Position numbers and translations under genes: made by a program. From contig NC_051091.1 in the NCBI RefSeq assembly GCF_901709675.1, positions 4,684,967 to 4,748,966 of the forward strand: 64,000 bases of DNA, in the 5' to 3' direction. Under the pieces are notes generated by a model that was given only the letters and a program-made list of their open reading frames with translations, had not been told where the DNA came from and did not search any database. Source of the stretch: Syngnathus acus. Taxonomy: Eukaryota; Chordata; Actinopteri; Syngnathiformes; Syngnathidae. Positions 35,301-43,400 of this stretch are shown piece after piece. Each line of letters starts with the position of its first letter. The first letter of the stretch is position 1.

Positions 35301-36234
35301 AGATAAAAACAATTACATTGAGGAAGAACACCATTCAAAATATCTGGTCAATTTTTAAGAAATGTTTTGTCGACAATGGAATGTAGCTTGATGTGCAATG
35401 TTGCTTCTCCAGAAATATTTTTGATGCACTTACTTGTTGTTCATACAATGTAAGTAAGGAACTAATACTTTTTTGGACTCCATGCATTCCACTTGACCAA
35501 TTGTTCCAAGACGACTATCTATAGCTGGCTGATTTAAAAGGACATTAATTGTGTAACTTACCTGTGAAATGTGATGCATTTAAATATATTTTAAAAGTAT
35601 GTTTACAATGTATTGCAATAATTGTAAAGAACAAACTTAAAGGATGTAACAGTAACTATTTGCAATGTGCAAATCTGATAAGAACAAACGGGTTGTTTAA
35701 GTAGCAAACTCAGTCAACAATTGGTCAAAGTACAACGTCCGACCTTTACACTTTTGTCTTATCTGAAACGGAGGCTGTCCTCTGCTTAAAGCTTTCAGAC
35801 ATTCGGTTGTGTTCTGAAAAATATGGCAAGGTCATATTTTGATCTACGGTGGGAACACATGCATTCTAAATGCTGTCAATACGTATGATGCACTGATGAT
35901 AAACTGTCGTTTATTAATATGACCTGACATTTTTCTTCACACAACCTCGTGTAACTAGTCACGTAATGCACGATTATAACGATTAGAGGACAATAAGTTG
36001 GTGATGTTATGTTGTGTCAACAACTCGCTCCTACTGTCAACTTTACCTTATGCATGACTCGCGATAACGTGCACACAATCGTGCAAGCAATCATCGAATA
36101 TGACACGATTTCGCAAACCTGCATTGTGATGAGAAAAGAAGAGACTGTACCTTCAGCTTGTTAAGAAGTAGGTGCTTTGACGTGGCTGCACCGAGTCCTC
36201 TCGTTGCAGCACGGGCTGTCATGGATGCCGCCAT
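5251..36234 (-). CDS. suclg2: Succinate--CoA ligase [GDP-forming] subunit beta, mitochondrial (11 coding exons, complete)
   Basis: The joined exons encode a 433-residue protein. In mitochondria the beta subunit pairs with the SUCLG1 alpha subunit and couples succinyl-CoA cleavage to GTP formation in the TCA cycle. What is seen: an Arg/Lys-rich N-terminal presequence (residues 1 to about 38); an ATP-grasp nucleotide-binding domain with the glycine-rich stretch [11 protein letters not shown] at about 86-96; likely magnesium ligands Asn245 (EVNP) and Asp259 (CFDAKINF); and a C-terminal CoA-ligase domain with NGAGLAMAT (from 310), FLDLGGG (332-338) and NIFGGIVNC (363-371). Join: 36151-36234, 29153-29300, 25738-25837, 24914-25004, 23950-24102, 23721-23810, 22993-23089, 22305-22466, 21361-21503, 9856-9976, 5251-5363, all complemented. 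Every junction keeps frame and has GT-AG ends. The sequence follows remembered SUCLG2 rather than the ATP-specific paralogue SUCLA2, for example [12 protein letters not shown] in exon 2. No frameshift or premature stop is seen. Confidence 0.97.
5364..9855 (-). other. suclg2: suclg2 intron 10
   Basis: A 4.5-kb phase-1 intron. It contains a (CA)n run near 5663-5681, a (GT)n run near 6071-6086 and the TA-flanked palindromic MITE at 8379-8549. No other gene is seen inside it. Confidence 0.9.
8379..8549. mobile_element. Palindromic MITE, TA-flanked (family A, 171 bp)
   Basis: The ends are perfect inverted repeats: CCGTAATTTTCGGACTATAA at the left and its complement at the right, continuing into GTCGC/GCGAC. 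TA dinucleotides flank both sides (8377-8378, 8550-8551), as expected of a TA target duplication. The interior is T-rich with extra copies of the GCGACTTATA word. There is no coding capacity, so it is a non-autonomous DNA transposon. Superfamily not determined (Tc1/mariner-like or ISL2EU-like are options). Confidence 0.8.
9856..9976 (-). CDS. suclg2: suclg2 coding exon 10
   Basis: The acceptor TATATCTCAG precedes 40 codons reading [40 protein letters not shown] plus one base (phase 1), with the donor [15 protein letters not shown] is the conserved loop that in the family contacts succinate and the alpha-subunit interface. Confidence 0.96.
10678..10701 (+). repeat. Poly-A run (24 nt)
   Basis: Twenty-four consecutive A residues in intron 9, with no recognisable retroposon body to the left. 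It may be simply a mononucleotide microsatellite. Confidence 0.9.
11004..11018 (+). promoter_or_regulatory. CTCF-like binding motif
   Basis: CCACTAGGGGGCAGC matches the core CTCF consensus (CCASYAGRGGGCRSY) at every position. It is in intron 9 of suclg2. Occupancy cannot be judged from sequence. Confidence 0.5.
14014..14134. mobile_element. Palindromic MITE, TA-flanked (family B, 121 bp)
   Basis: The left end CCGTATTTTCCGGACTATAA and the complementary right end are perfect inverted repeats that extend through GGCGCAC, with TA on both sides (14012-14013, 14135-14136). The word GGACTATAAGGCGCAC is repeated twice at the left. The termini are clearly related to the element at 8379 but differ by a few bases. 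Non-autonomous. Confidence 0.82.
18615..18963 (-). mobile_element. SINE-like retroposon with (GGAT)n tail, copy 1 (349 bp)
   Basis: Read on the minus strand it has a tRNA-like head with GCACTGGTTAGCACG and a B-box-like GGTTCAATTC, a body with GAGTTTGC and GGTTTCCTCCCACATCC words, and a 3' tail of GGAT repeats. Flanks GTATTTTTTT (18605-18614) and GTATTTTCTT (18964-18973) match at 9 of 10 bases, consistent with a target duplication and hence a complete unit. Very similar repeats are widespread in teleosts. Whether it is a SINE or the 3' end of a LINE is not settled here. Confidence 0.75.
21361..21503 (-). CDS. suclg2: suclg2 coding exon 9 (start of CoA-ligase domain)
   Basis: The acceptor ACTTGTAG is followed by TG, completing Val309, then 47 codons [39 protein letters not shown] and KLLTADPK. 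The donor is GTAAGA, phase 0. The NGAG and GGG segments belong to the succinate/CoA-binding C-terminal domain. An 11.4-kb intron follows. Confidence 0.96.
22160..22285 (-). mobile_element. Tc1-like element terminal fragment
   Basis: On the minus strand the terminus AAAAGTCTACACACCCCTGAT is followed by CAAATG, a TTTTTCTGACGTAAAAAAA stretch and TCATTTCAAAA, matching a common fish Tc1-like terminal repeat as I remember it and sharing its first bases with the plus-strand fragment at 42104. There is no transposase frame. The inner boundary is approximate. Confidence 0.5.
22305..22466 (-). CDS. suclg2: suclg2 coding exon 8
   Basis: The acceptor TGACCAG is followed by TG, completing Val255, then 53 codons starting [18 protein letters not shown] and ending LDGNIACF plus one base (phase 1). 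The Asp of CFDAK (259) is the expected second metal ligand. The donor is GTATGG, weaker than its neighbours. A Tc1-like repeat end lies within about 20 bp on the intron side. Confidence 0.96.
22993..23089 (-). CDS. suclg2: suclg2 coding exon 7 (Mg/nucleotide-binding Asn)
   Basis: After the acceptor CTTTGCAG come 32 codons starting [19 protein letters not shown] and running through [13 protein letters not shown], plus one base (phase 1), with the donor GTACCT. The Asn of EVNP (residue 245) is the expected magnesium ligand of the ATP-grasp site. Confidence 0.96.
23721..23810 (-). CDS. suclg2: suclg2 coding exon 6
   Basis: Thirty codons reading [20 protein letters not shown] then [10 protein letters not shown], between the acceptor TTCTGACAG and the donor GTAATA, phase 0. 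It matches the remembered human block beginning EQIDIFEGI. A long open frame on the opposite strand overlaps it and is spurious. Intron 5, between this exon and exon 5, is only 139 bp. Confidence 0.95.
23950..24102 (-). CDS. suclg2: suclg2 coding exon 5
   Basis: Fifty-one codons start [14 protein letters not shown] and include [21 protein letters not shown], a highly conserved block of succinyl-CoA ligase beta subunits, ending ELIFK. The acceptor AG is the end of ATGTGAAG, with a modest pyrimidine tract. The donor is GTATGT and the phase is 0. Confidence 0.96.
24914..25004 (-). CDS. suclg2: suclg2 coding exon 4
   Basis: The acceptor CCCATAG is followed by C, which completes the Asp codon begun in exon 3, then 30 codons reading [16 protein letters not shown] and [12 protein letters not shown]. 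The donor is GTAAGT, phase 0. It continues the ATP-grasp domain. Confidence 0.95.
25005..25737 (-). other. suclg2: suclg2 intron 3
   Basis: A 733-bp phase-2 intron with AT-rich unique sequence. No feature recognised. Confidence 0.85.
25738..25837 (-). CDS. suclg2: suclg2 coding exon 3 (glycine-rich nucleotide-binding segment)
   Basis: The exon starts after TTTTTGCAG by completing an Asp codon, then reads [18 protein letters not shown], the glycine-rich nucleotide-binding segment, and ends at HLTK plus two bases (phase 2) before GTGAGT. It is only 100 nt long, so it is easy to miss in an open-reading-frame scan. It is identified by its reading in frame with exons 2 and 4. Confidence 0.95.
26309..26323 (+). 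repeat. Poly-G run (15 nt)
   Basis: Fifteen consecutive G residues in intron 2 of suclg2, so C-rich in the suclg2 transcript. Confidence 0.9.
27737..28067 (+). mobile_element. hAT-like MITE, copy 1 (331 bp)
   Basis: The left end CAGTGGTGTCATAC and the right end GTTTGACACCTGTG form short imperfect inverted repeats. The flanks GAGTTGAC (27729-27736) and GAGTAGAC (28068-28075) match at 7 of 8 bases, an 8-bp target duplication as hAT transposons make. The interior includes GGGCCGCATTGTAGTCATAG near the left, a poly-A run and GGGCCGTATCTGGCCCCCGG near the right. There is no transposase frame. It is nearly identical over most of its length to the element at 34839. Confidence 0.8.
28698..28718 (+). 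repeat. (CAA)7 microsatellite
   Basis: Seven perfect CAA units in suclg2 intron 2. Confidence 0.95.
29153..29300 (-). CDS. suclg2: suclg2 coding exon 2
   Basis: The acceptor TTTATCAG precedes codons for [11 protein letters not shown], then [12 protein letters not shown], which begins the mature enzyme and the ATP-grasp N-terminal lobe. The exon has 49 codons plus one base (phase 1) and the donor GTGAGT. The presequence is probably removed near the SPKRW/LNLQ boundary, inferred from the position of the conserved mature start in the family. Confidence 0.96.
30630..30750. repeat. AT-rich low-complexity tract
   Basis: Almost only A and T, built from TTAATTAA/AAATAAAA-like words, with occasional C. 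Inside suclg2 intron 1. Confidence 0.8.
32507..32521 (-). promoter_or_regulatory. Weaker CTCF-like motif
   Basis: On the minus strand CCCTTAGGGGGCAGT differs from the CTCF core at two positions. In suclg2 intron 1, opposite in orientation to the site at 11004. Confidence 0.25.
34839..35160 (+). mobile_element. hAT-like MITE, copy 2 (322 bp)
   Basis: The ends are CAGGGGTGTCAAAC and GTTTGACACCAGTG, inverted repeats with 12 of 14 matches. The flanks GGGTAGGT (34831-34838) and GGCTAGGT (35161-35168) agree at 7 of 8 bases, supporting an 8-bp target duplication. The same interior as copy 1, in the same orientation, lacks a short segment in the right-hand GGGCCACAT region. Confidence 0.82.
35171..35288 (+). 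repeat. 59-bp tandem duplication
   Basis: Two units, 35171-35229 and 35230-35288, share GTGTATTTCATTATCAATAG and TTTTTGCCTATTTAAAATAA with only a few differences, all near the unit ends. The array begins 2 bp after the target duplication of the hAT-like MITE. Confidence 0.9.
36151..36234 (-). CDS. suclg2: suclg2 coding exon 1 (start codon, mitochondrial presequence)
   Basis: Twenty-eight codons beginning [13 protein letters not shown] and ending NKLK, followed by the donor GTACAG; the intron is phase 0. The composition (Ala, Arg, Ser, Leu, no acidic residue) fits a mitochondrial targeting peptide. I chose the ATG at 36234 because it has A at -3 and G at +4 and fits the usual family length. 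An in-frame ATG at 36273 would add 13 residues but has C at -3 and lies in the promoter-like block. Another ATG lies four codons downstream. Confidence 0.88.
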
Positions 36235-36345
36235 ATTGTTACGGAACTGGGAGTAGGATGACGTCACGAGCATGTGCTGGTTTCCACGTCAACCGACACG
36301 CAGGGGCGGTGCTTGGAGAAAAGCGCACTCAGCAAGGGTGGCCAA
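36227..36345 (-). promoter_or_regulatory. suclg2: suclg2 core promoter: GC box, CRE and YY1-type motif at the start codon
   Basis: Three recognisable sites sit within about 80 bp. GGGGCGG (Sp-type GC box) is at 36303-36309. TGACGTCA, a perfect palindromic CRE, is at 36259-36266. On the minus strand AATATGGCGGC, matching the YY1 consensus AANATGGCGNC, is at 36237-36227 and contains the start codon. No TATA box is seen. Such GC-box/CRE/YY1 promoters are typical of housekeeping mitochondrial genes. Binding is inferred from motifs only. Confidence 0.5.
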
Positions 36346-37140
36346 ATTCACTTCGGACTGTAGAAATATAGGCAAATTCAAATGTAATTTTTTGATCAAT
36401 CGTCATTTGTGTTTGAAAAAAAAAACGTTAAATAGGTTAGGATAGATTATCAGACACTTCTGTTGTGTTATTAAGAAAAAAAACCAGATTATACACTGTC
36501 ATATAATTAAATTTATAACTTAGTTAAAACTCAAAGTCACACATTCTGACATTTGATTTTTTTTTTTTAACTTTATTTCAGAAGCCAAACCTTCCTTTGA
36601 GGCCCTGGCTGCTTAATCCGTACAAATTTTCATCCTTGACCACTTCCAAATCCTTCGACTGAAATGTGACTAACTGTCAACTACCTTTCAAGTCTGACAC
36701 CTGTTTCCCTATGGAGAGGGATTTAATACAAAATGTCACAGAGGAAGATGGAAAAGATATTGACGTGCACCGTGTCCTCTCGATGCAAAATCACAAAGTG
36801 CTGTCAGGGAGTGTTCAGGTTTCTGTGAGTTTTCTCCTGGGTAGAAATTCAAAACATCCCTCCACTTTGCTGCAAAATTCAATGTAGTGGAACAAGGTAT
36901 GGGGACATGTCAACCACACAAATGTTGCGAATATTTTTGCAGATAGGGTAAAAACACTCTTTAGAGGGAAAGAAACGGGAACAGCAAAGTCTGATCATTT
37001 GCAGCAAAAAGCCATGCGGTGGCATATTTCAACAAATACACAGAGGGATCAGTCATGTGACATCCAAAAGACTTTATATTCATAATACATGATATAAATT
37101 TGAGGGGAACGACATTTTAGAATTTTTTATCGTTTTTGAG

Positions 37141-37211
37141 CCAACCACTTAACAAACACTATCGCTGCACCAACCACTTAACAAACACTGTCGCGTCACT
37201 TAACAAACAAT
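37141..37211 (+). repeat. Short tandem repeat, about 29-bp unit, 2.5 copies
   Basis: CCAACCACTTAACAAACACT starts at 37141 and again at 37170. A third partial copy, CACTTAACAAACA, starts at 37197. The units differ in the link (ATCGCTGCA versus GTCGCGT). Confidence 0.9.
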
Positions 37212-38794
37212 TATTTGTTGACAGAGGGATCTGTGAGGTTAAACATCTGCCTCTTAGAATTAAGCTTTGTCTCTCCTCACAGCATTCCGGTACAGACAAA
37301 CATTGGTTTTATGTCAAAAAGCTACTTGAGACTTGGATGTGTTTATCTCCCTGCTAATGGCCAGGCAAAGGCCTCCTTATTATTCCGGGTTCAGCCTTCT
37401 TTGCTGAGGGTGTCTCCACAAGGTTAATTAGTGAAGGGTCCCCTGAGGATCCTCAAGCCATGTTGGATATGTTTGGGCTAGTGGAGGTGCTTCTACACAA
37501 ACAAGGTTAATGGAGCCTTCGACGAGTTAAGTGCCTCCTCTCTCCTGCATCCACATGTGTGACCGTGCCTGACTTATCCCTCAGCCAATATGCTGGCGGG
37601 ACCGGTTGCCTTGGGACCGTCAACTCTTGGCATTACCTATTATGATGACATATATTTACATTCCATTATTTTAGTATTATTTCTTTTTGCAGTCCTAAAG
37701 GGCAGTATGGTAAACAGACAAATGGTATTTTCACCCGGGCGCAATCATATGTCAGTGTGCAGAAAATACTTTTTTTTTTCTCCGGCTGAAATGGCTAAAT
37801 TATGATTGGAAAAATAAACATTGTCATCATCATCATCCGTTATTGCTCTAGCTGTGCGTCAGCGTTTTGATGAGACCTGTTCTTTTCTGTTACTGTGTAT
37901 CAATTTTTATTGAGAAAGTATTACAGATAATAAAACACACACACTCTCCGAACCTTTGCCAAAGCTCATCTTTAAGCCATTTCTAGAGGATGATTAAGCA
38001 AGTGTGCGTGGCAAAATTCTCTTGCTCCCTCTTGCTCTTCCTCCCACCTCTGCTGTGACCTCCGTCAGGAACAAGATGATTTATCACCCCAATATCCCTT
38101 TCAGCACCTTCCCAATTGCTTTGATTCCTCTATTGACATTTCCTCCCTCTCCACCTGCATGCATTTTTCATGATTACACCGAGACTCCATAGAGGATAGT
38201 CATAAAGGCACTTAAGAAAAAGTCCATATTTCACGCTGGATGTCTTGAAATGTATGCGCAACAATCACATTTGCTTTTGTTCACGTCAAGGAATACTTCT
38301 TTATTTTCAGGGGTGTCTGTTGCATTGATTGCATAGTTTTCTTGTTTGAACATGTTGAGGGCATTTTTATTTTCCAGAAAATTGTAAGACCCAAATGTAA
38401 GCTATATGTATAAATAAATCACCAACACTTTTATTTGCAGATTTTTATATTTGCAGAATTGTAGTCTGCAAGAACTATCATGCTATTTTTAATGCATTAA
38501 TGTATGTTTTCTTTTTTTTTTGCATGAAAATCTTCAAGTGCCAGTGGTGTGTTGGCTTCTTGCTGCCTCTTCTGAGGTCACAAGAAAATACAGCAGATGC
38601 TTATATTCATGAACTTTGTAAGGGGGAAGAAGGAAAAAGCAGAGAGCAGAGGAGCGAGTCAAGTTTTAAACTATGATTCACTTCCTCTTTGAGGTGTGGG
38701 TGAGAGCAAGCTGTCACGCTTGTGAAGAATCTGGCTTCATTCGTTCTTTCATTTGCACATCTGAGCACGTTCATGGCATCTGCTGGCCTGTACA

Positions 38795-38812
38795 GTGTGT
38801 GTGTGTGTGTGT
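38795..38812 (+). repeat. (GT)n microsatellite
   Basis: About nine GT units in the intergenic region. Confidence 0.9.
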
Positions 38813-39139
38813 TTGATACCAAAGCCATGAAGGACCATCCATTGTTTTCATTTGGACAATAGTGAGACTCAAAATGACTCTATAGTAGCCCACAATGGCA
38901 AGATTTCGAAAATATTGAAAAGAAATGGAAAATACGTACTGTAGATGATTGCAGGAACCTGACAAGCGTGTTGTGTGCAGCTCAAGAATAAAAAAGTGTA
39001 TGTGCCATCCCCTCTTCTAATTTCTAACGAAATACATACTTTTACGTGAATGTGTTGTTACAAATGATTCTAATGAGAGCTGCCACACCGTGCAGCGATT
39101 TTGACAAAATGCCAGAAAAAACTCCCGCATCAAGCAAAT

Positions 39140-39213
39140 GAATGCTCGGCAAGTTATAATTCTAACAAGCTTGTCGTTTACAGCTTGTTAAAATAATAAC
39201 TTGCCGAGCATTC
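39140..39213. repeat. Near-perfect 74-nt inverted repeat (32-bp arms, 10-nt loop)
   Basis: The arms at 39140-39171 and 39182-39213 pair at 30 of 32 positions, and the outer 18 bp, beginning GAATGCTCGGCAAGTTAT, are perfect. The loop is TGTCGTTTAC. It would form a strong hairpin as RNA or cruciform DNA. It could be a very small MITE, a hairpin RNA locus or a chance duplication. No target duplication is evident. Confidence 0.85.
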
Positions 39214-39964
39214 CTTTTGATGTCACTCCGATTGAATATCATAAGACGTTCTCTTATCATTAGCAAAGGTCACCGAAAGACAAACTTTGCAGGTGGTATG
39301 TTCTTGAGCAGTGATGTGAAGGTTGCGCACAGAACTCTATACGCCGTTTATTCCTGTTGGAAAAATGTTTACTCTGGCATAATCTGCAGCAGAACTCTTC
39401 TGGAGCAAGACGGGAGGATGAAAGGAAGGTCTTGATCATACATATGCATATCGTCGCGGTGACATTGTGAACCGAAGGTTTGGGGAAAAAATGATGACCG
39501 AATATGTTTGCCATCTGTTATACATTGAGAGAGATGTGCTGAATACATGATGGCAGTGACCATCCCTTCTCCTTCATTTTCTCTCCTCCTTTCCTCTTTT
39601 TCTTGCTGATTTTAATTCCTTATTCTGTCGTGGAGCATGCTGTCTAAGCTGTTAGGATTCTTGGAGCTGACTCAGCAGTTTAGTGCATTCATTCCCAATC
39701 CCGCTCATTCATTTGCTATTCTGTAACTCTGCTTAAAAGAAAGCTCAAGTGATTGCTGGCTAGTTCAAGCAACACAAATGTAATGTAAACACACAAAGTT
39801 ACAAAGTCGATAAGTTCTTAAATCTAAATGGATTTTCCTTTGAGTGCATGTTGTAAAACAGGGCTGGTTTAGTCCATACATTTGACATCATTCGGAAGGG
39901 TAAATGATTCACAAAATTAGCTGGAGAATAAATCAAGTCTAAATTGACTCAAAGATTTAACACA

Positions 39965-40249
39965 CCACCTTCAAGGTTGAGGTCTACCACTCTATAATGG
40001 AGCCGCGTAACTTTGTGGAGGGGGGAACCAGTTCCAATTTTCTCCACTTGGTGAACCCGCCTCCAGGAAGACAGAAAAAGTCTCACACGTTGTTCACAAA
40101 ATCCGCTGGAAAATAAATAAAAGTCGAAATAATAAATCCGTTTTGTTTTTAAAAATGTCACAGTTATTTTCCATTTCCAATTTTGCGGACCACCTACAAT
40201 ACTGCCACGGCCCACTAGAGAGCCGCGGACCACAGGTTGACAAACACTG
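39965..40249. mobile_element. Possible further hAT-like non-autonomous element
   Basis: The stretch ends with GGACCACAGGTTGACAAACACTG, which has the look of a hAT terminus (CAGTGTTTGTCAACC on the other strand), and starts near GGTTGAGGTCTACCAC, a weak counterpart. No convincing target duplication was found, so the left boundary is a guess. It directly abuts the retroposon at 40264. Confidence 0.3.
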
Positions 40250-40263
40250 TTTTAAAATATACT

Positions 40264-40486
40264 CCATCCATCCATCCATTCATTTTCTGAACCGCTTGGA
40301 GTCTTCAATCAGCCTACTAAGCATGTTTTTGGGATGTGGGAGGAAACCGGAGTGCCCGGAGAAAACCCACGCGGGCCCGGGGAGAACATGCAAACTCCGC
40401 ACAGGGAGGGCCAAAGGTGGAATCGAACCCGCACCCTCCTAACTGTGAGGTGGACGTGCTACCCAGTGCATCACCGAGCCGCCTGT
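40264..40486 (-). mobile_element. SINE-like retroposon, copy 2, internally deleted (223 bp)
   Basis: Same family and orientation as 18615. It has a perfect B-box GGTTCGATTCC on the minus strand (40429-40419) and a GGAT tail. Flanks AAAATATACT (40254-40263) and AAAGTATACT (40487-40496) match at 9 of 10 bases. Relative to copy 1 about 130 bp of the tail-proximal body is missing: the AACCGCTT segment runs straight into GGAGTCTTCAATC. Confidence 0.78.
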
Positions 40487-40499
40487 AAAGTATACTGTC

Positions 40500-43400
40500 T
40501 ATAAAATATGTCGAATTTGTTGAGAGACTAAAACTGGGAGAATTAAAAAGAAGATGGAATTCGCAGAGCTACGGAAGTAAAGGACACTCGATATTGGATT
40601 GACAGTGTGGTGCAAACTCCGGGTTGCAGGGTTGCGAGCTGTCTGTTGTTTACGGAGCACCCCTGCTGCCATTTAAGTGTGATTGAGGGCTTATTTGTGA
40701 CTGCACTTCCTGTTGGGAGCTGTGGTGCTCTGACTCTTGGCGTAATGACTCCTTGCTGAGTGTAAACTGATGATAGATTGTTGGGGGAAACCACAAATTA
40801 GTCCCTCCGTCTTATCATTCCTTGTTTTCCTCAGGGGAGAGGAGGTGCGGGAAAATGGGACAGAAACAAGTCAAACTTCATTAGAGCCATTGGAGCACCT
40901 AAAATATAGGGCGGAAACGACAAGTGTACGATGATTGTTTTCTACGCTTGGATGAATCTCAATGATTTGAACTTGAACCTGCGGTCGACCTTTCGATCAG
41001 ATAATTATACTCACAACGAGCCAAAATGACTTGATTGATTTTTTTGACTTTGTGAAATTGATTCGAAATTCTATATTGCTCTAGATATATCATTAGTTAC
41101 AGTCATAAAAGAAACACATGATGTTGATACAGATGGGAATTCTTTTATACCAGGAAGCGTCATTTTTTGGACTCAGGACAAAATTGTTAAACAAGGGCCA
41201 CTGTTCATTTTTAAAATGATCTATCTATTTTCCCCCTCCTTGTTAAAGGTCCGCAAAAGCGTGTTTCTCTTCTCATCGGCTTTGTCTTCTCTTCGGCATG
41301 CCGACACTACGGCTTTCATCTCATCTCTTGCCCCGTGCCATAATCACTGCTCTTTATGATCGCTTTGCCCTTCGTGCCCTTTCAAGATGTGCCATGTAAT
41401 GAGGGCTCCCGAGGACTGTCTGAGTGGCCTATTTAGCTATTCAGAAAAGATCAGCCCACACATTCGGCAGTTTCCACTTCGACTCTGAGCCAATACCTCT
41501 AAGCCGGGCACAGTGGTTGTCCTACTCGCAAGGTCAAACAATGGATGGAGCCGCCAAATTGTAAAGAACAAAAGGAAGTTCATGCATGGCAGGCTATTTG
41601 GGTTCTTTGTCCGCTCAGTCCAGTGCATTGCACAACAAAGCATCCCCAGAAACAAAACAAAAAACAATTGAATACAATTTAGTGCAAAATTGATTTAGCG
41701 TCAAAGGTTATTATTGTCATTGTTGAATGAATATATTAAAGTGACAGGACACTAATAAAGAATATTGTTTTTTTTACATTTGAGAATATCACAAAAACAC
41801 CGTTACTGTCCAAATACCATAAAAGCTGCTTTTTACTTCATTTGATTGAATTTCCCTTATAGAGCTCATTCGCTATGAATTATTCTCTGACACATTTTTA
41901 AGGTTCGACGTGGTTCACGACTTGAGCATATTTCTTACTTCATTTCACTGACTAAACAAATCTAACAGGCCCTCATGTCGAGGCTTTGTGCCCAGAATAG
42001 AAACAGGCACCATTAAAGGTGCACTTAGTTAGCTTGGCCCTGCTCTTTATAATGCTTTAACTGGATACCTGTAATTTATATAGTACCACAGCAACACCAT
42101 GGTGTACAGAGTGGATAGAAAAAGTCTACACACCCCTGTATGAATACCATTTGGTGAATAAAAATGAGACCAAGATACATAAATCATTTCAAAACTTTTT
42201 CCGACATTACTGTGACTTATTCACTGTACAAATCAATCAAAAAATATTTTTGAGAGCTGAAGTAGAAATAAATCAATCTTAAAATTGTGATGTGTTTCAT
42301 CACAAAAAATACTGCCTTTTTTTTTTTTTAGACTTTATTATACACACTGGATATTTTTATATGATGCTGTAAGCCTATGGATACATATAAATATGAAGCT
42401 TTGTACATATGAATATGTTACCAAACACCAGGGACAAAACGCAAAAATGGATATCACGTCCTCACACTACACACAGACACAAAAAAAGGCTTAGTGCCGC
42501 ACTGCCATCTTTCAATGATCGAGCCATTGTGCACAGATGTGATTGTGCTATATGGGACCCACATGACTACAATGGGGACCAAGCAGCCTGCACAGCAATT
42601 TCCCTGAGATTGGGTGCTAAAATTTGATTTATAATATACTCAGGTGAAAGGAATGCATTTGCAATAAATTAGAGTGATCCTTCAAGCTTTATTTTTGTTT
42701 GCTTTGTAGCAATGTTGTTATTTGAGAAGGAAGGCGCGGCATTTTTTCTCAAAACAATGAATGCTTTGTAAAGCCACATCAATGTTTTTTTTTAAATGAA
42801 AAGTACAAGCTCGGAGGCAATTTGAGTCACGTTAATTATTAATATATTTGACATTGTTAAGTTTCCACCCACAGGAATGCAACAACAATGTTAACTGTAA
42901 CTGCTTCCATTAATTATTTCTAGACTGCGAATGGTGAGGTCACCACAAGAGTTTTTTCGAGTAAATTACGAGATGGATTCTCACAGACAGACGGATCACT
43001 CACAAGACAACAAGTAAACTGAAAATGAGAGTTTATGGCTCTCTTTCTGGCATCCCTCTCCAGCGAGATTTAGGATGAAGGACTTGTCTGAGTGTACATT
43101 GGACTATTGTGACTTTTGAATTGTGATTCACTTCACAATATTCACTCCAGCCTGCTGTCCTGTTACTTCCAAGTGCAACACTCACAGTCAGCTTCGGTCA
43201 CACTTGGCTCCCTTTCTTGTCAGGGAGCCTCAAGTCATACCGGTCTTGAGGATTTGAAGTTTATGAAGTGAGTGAGGCGATGTGTCTCCATTCAACTAAC
43301 CTGATTACAGACTATCTATTTGCCCGTGTGAGTGCACAGTGTAATCTGAAATAACACCTGGGCTGCAAGGTGATGCAAAATAGAAGGTTTGCCAAAGTAC

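Larger units (their letters stand above)
29301..36150 (-). other. suclg2: suclg2 intron 1
   Basis: A 6.85-kb phase-0 intron. It holds an AT-rich low-complexity tract (about 30630-30750), a CTCF-like word (32507-32521), the second hAT-like MITE (34839-35160) and a 59-bp tandem duplication (35171-35288). No other gene is seen. Confidence 0.88.
36346..39139. other. Intergenic DNA upstream of suclg2; nothing coding seen
   Basis: No exon with family similarity and no transposon recognised, apart from the short tandem repeat at 37141-37211 and a (GT)n run at 38795. Confidence 0.5.

Noticed and set aside
36235-36273. Upstream in-frame ATG as the suclg2 start
   Set aside because: Poor context (C at -3), would put promoter-like CRE sequence into the protein, and makes the presequence longer than usual.
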